From Clostridiales bacterium (GTDB taxonomy: Bacteria > Bacillota > Clostridia > Lachnospirales > Lachnospiraceae), in contig JAHZHG010000002.1 in assembly GCA_019420425.1 (NCBI GenBank), forward strand, positions 1 to 6,004: DNA of 6,004 nt. The letters run 5' to 3'. Positions 4,188 through 6,004 of the stretch are shown here, piece after piece; positions within the stretch are counted from its first letter, which is position 1, and every line of letters starts with the position of its first letter. The translations under genes were made by a program, and so were the position numbers. Below the pieces are notes generated by a model. It saw only the letters and a list, made by a program, of their open reading frames with translations, ran no database searches and was not told the DNA's origin.

Positions 4188-5310
4188 TTGTATGAATCCC
4201 CTTCGTTTCCGCCGCCGGTATCTGCTGAGTGATGCAGTGAATATTCCCACCCCCGACAATCACCGGCCGTGCATAAATCGGGATGATTTTCCGCTCCGGG
4301 AAGAGATTCCCTAAAATTTCCAGTGCCTGTCCATCGTTTTCATCGCCGAACTGTGGGACAAGCACGCCTCCGTTTGCAATATAAAAATTCACGTAGCTGG
4401 CAGCTAGGCGTTCTCCTGCGGTGCGCACGTCTTCTCCCTCTTCGAATACAAAACCGGCCAGCTCTTCTTCGGTAATACATACCGGCTTTTGAGGGATGGG
4501 CAGCTTATGGATGATGAATGGCCTGCCCTGGGCGTCCCGTTCCTGTTCCAGAACCTCCAGGCAGGCATGGCTCAGCGCCCACTGCGGATCCCTGCGGTCA
4601 TCGGTCCAGGCTAAAACCACCTCTCCCGGGCGGACAAAGGCGCATACATTATCTACGTGCTCATTGGTTTCATCCTGGTAAATGCCCCGGGGCAGCCAGA
4701 TTACCTTGCCGGCTCCCAGATAGCCGCACAGAATTTTCTCTATCTCTGTCCGGCTGAGTCCGGCATTCCTCCCCCGGCTCAGCAGACACGCCTCTGTGAC
4801 CAGGACCGTCCCCTGCCCATCCGTATGGATTGCTCCGCCCTCAAGGACAAAGTGCTGCGCATCGTAGCATTCGATTCCCAGCTCGCGGCATATCTGTCCG
4901 GCGGCAAGATTGTCCTTCTCCCAGTGGGCATACAGGCCGTCTACGGTTCCTCCCCAGGCATTGAACTGCCAGTCGATTCCCCGAACCTCTCCTGCTCTGT
5001 TCACCACGCAGGTCGGCCCCACGTCCCTGGCCCAGGCATCATCCGTTTCTATGATCAGAACCCGAATATTGGGGTCATGGGAAAATTCTGTTTTCACTTG
5101 CTCCGCATGTTCCCCAGACGCCAGCATCCAGACGGTTTCGCTCTCTGCAATGGCTCTGGCGATTCCGGCAAAGGCCTGCTGCGCCTCCCTCGCCCCGTAC
5201 GGCCAGGAGCCGGGCCGTACCGGCCAGATCATCACGCAGCCGCGGTGCGGCTCATATTCGGCCGGCATGTGAAAACCGTCCTGCCCGGGTATCGTTTTTC
5301 GCTTTTCCAT
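4180..5310 (-). CDS. aguA: Agmatine deiminase
   Basis: A 376-residue cytoplasmic enzyme of the guanidino-group-modifying (pentein) superfamily. It converts agmatine to N-carbamoylputrescine and ammonia. Catalytic residues match the family order: Asp96 in DDAWARDVGPT, Glu157 in FVLEGG, His218 and Asp220 in ETNEHVDN, and nucleophile Cys359 in GGGNIHCITQQ. The N-terminus QDGFHMPAEYEPH is typical of AguA, supporting the ATG at 5310. This start lies 5 bases after the nspC stop, with no well-spaced ribosome site (GAGAGG is 14 bases away, AAGG is adjacent), so translation is probably coupled to nspC. The C-terminal tail after ITQQ (IPAAETKGIHTTQ) is longer than I expect, and its stop codon sits in the outer edge of the inverted-repeat element, which may have altered the end of the gene. 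Confidence 0.96.
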   Translation of the reverse strand: MEKRKTIPGQDGFHMPAEYEPHRGCVMIWPVRPGSWPYGAREAQQAFAGIARAIAESETVWMLASGEHAEQVKTEFSHDPNIRVLIIETDDAWARDVGPTCVVNRAGEVRGIDWQFNAWGGTVDGLYAHWEKDNLAAGQICRELGIECYDAQHFVLEGGAIHTDGQGTVLVTEACLLSRGRNAGLSRTEIEKILCGYLGAGKVIWLPRGIYQDETNEHVDNVCAFVRPGEVVLAWTDDRRDPQWALSHACLEVLEQERDAQGRPFIIHKLPIPQKPVCITEEELAGFVFEEGEDVRTAGERLAASYVNFYIANGGVLVPQFGDENDGQALEILGNLFPERKIIPIYARPVIVGGGNIHCITQQIPAAETKGIHTTQ

Positions 5311-5315
5311 CCTTG

Positions 5316-6004
5316 CTAAGACAACCTCTCTTTAAAATCTGCATATCCAAACTGCCTGATCATCCGGCAGCTTCCCCCGCTGTCCATGACCATGATCGCC
5401 GGCAGCCCTATTCCATTAAACGTATTGTTCTTTACCATAGAGTAAATCGCCATATCCTGAAAATACAGCCGGTCTCCTGGCCGGATTTTCCGGTCAAAGG
5501 AGTAATCCCCGATAATATCACCCGCCAGGCAGGTACAGGAGGAGAGACGGTAGGTATACGGCTTCTCCCCTGGCTTTCCGCTGTCCTTCAGCGGCGGCCG
5601 GTATGGCATTTCCAGCACATCCGGCATGTGGCAGGCGGCAGAGGCATCCAGGATAAGGGTCTGTATTCCGTTATCCACGATATCCATTACCTCGGTCACC
5701 AGATATCCCGCATTCAGAGCCACTGCCTCCCCAGGCTCCAGATAAATTTCCAGATCATAGGCTTCCTGCATATGGCTTATACAGTTTATCAGACGCTCCA
5801 CGTCATAATCTGCCCTGGTAATATGATGCCCTCCGCCCATATTCAGCCAGCGCATCCGTTTCAGGCAAAAGCCAAATTTTTCTTCCACCGCCGTCAGCGT
5901 CGTCTCCAGATCATCCGCATTCTGCTCGCAAAGCGTATGAAAGTGCAGCCCCTCCACGCCCTCCAAAAAACGGTCATTCCTTCGCTGCTCCTGTTCAATG
6001 TTCC
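5316..6004 (-). CDS. nspC: Carboxynorspermidine/carboxyspermidine decarboxylase (5'-partial)
   Basis: The frame enters at the right edge; 229 C-terminal residues of an enzyme usually about 380 long. It is a fold-III PLP decarboxylase that removes CO2 from carboxyspermidine (or carboxynorspermidine), the last step of the aspartate-semialdehyde route to spermidine. Visible features in fragment numbering: GLHFHTLCEQ (18-27), the PLP-phosphate glycine loop GGGHHITR (56-63), LEPGEA (88-93), the NspC-typical DASAACHMPDVLEMPYR (from 119), the Cys/Asp substrate region SSCTCLAGD (154-162) and the PLP-contact tyrosine in FQDMAIY (about 181-187). The PLP-binding lysine lies in the missing N-terminal half. 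The TTG at 5966 is internal, not a start. aguA follows after 5 bases. Genes for the matching dehydrogenase (and perhaps arginine decarboxylase) would be expected just beyond the right edge. Confidence 0.95.
   Translation of the reverse strand, partial: NIEQEQRRNDRFLEGVEGLHFHTLCEQNADDLETTLTAVEEKFGFCLKRMRWLNMGGGHHITRADYDVERLINCISHMQEAYDLEIYLEPGEAVALNAGYLVTEVMDIVDNGIQTLILDASAACHMPDVLEMPYRPPLKDSGKPGEKPYTYRLSSCTCLAGDIIGDYSFDRKIRPGDRLYFQDMAIYSMVKNNTFNGIGLPAIMVMDSGGSCRMIRQFGYADFKERLS

Noticed and set aside
4657..5319. Plus-strand open frame of 220 codons
   Set aside because: Antisense to aguA, whose catalytic residues and termini are intact.

Overview
The window looks like chromosomal DNA of a low-to-mid GC, anaerobic, gut-type Clostridia (Lachnospiraceae-like is my best guess). 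The reasons are strong Shine-Dalgarno sites, a Gram-positive choline/cell-wall-binding repeat protein, a clostridial-type D-allulose (D-psicose) 3-epimerase, and a spermidine operon of the carboxyspermidine type combined with the agmatine/N-carbamoylputrescine route. The taxon is an inference from gene content and style, not from a marker gene.

Layout. Positions 1-747 (minus) hold the 5' part of a secreted protein made of a signal peptide followed directly by 61-residue choline-binding-type super-repeats; it runs off the left edge. Positions 748-925 form a divergent control region with a good minus-strand promoter, tandem and inverted TCCTA/TAGGA half-sites, and an extended -10 element facing right. 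Positions 926-1087 (plus) encode a 53-residue ribbon-helix-helix (CopG/Arc-like) protein, a plausible autoregulator of this divergon. Positions 1088-1680 contain two terminators and a probably decayed minus-strand reading frame. This left part is visibly AT-richer than the rest.

From 1681 to the right edge everything is on the minus strand and GC-richer. In transcription order the genes are: 3' part of nspC (carboxynorspermidine/carboxyspermidine decarboxylase), aguA (agmatine deiminase, 5 bases after nspC), a 0.56-kb inverted-repeat element, aguB (N-carbamoylputrescine amidase), then a D-allulose 3-epimerase gene with its own promoter, a structured leader and a strong terminator. NspC, AguA and AguB fit one pathway: agmatine -> N-carbamoylputrescine -> putrescine, with NspC finishing spermidine from carboxyspermidine. 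The epimerase belongs to rare-ketose metabolism and is probably a separate unit.

The most unusual object is the non-coding element at about 3624-4187, placed exactly between aguA and aguB. It has two ~220-base arms in inverted orientation, roughly 88% identical in their cores. Each arm is closed by its own 19-23 bp perfect stem, and the stem sequences differ between arms at 11 of 19 positions while both remain fully paired. Smaller internal hairpins keep pairing through G-U changes on one strand only. This points to a pair of structured RNAs (or DNA hairpins) arranged head to head, possibly a mobile or MITE-like structured-RNA element. I do not recognise it as a known family.
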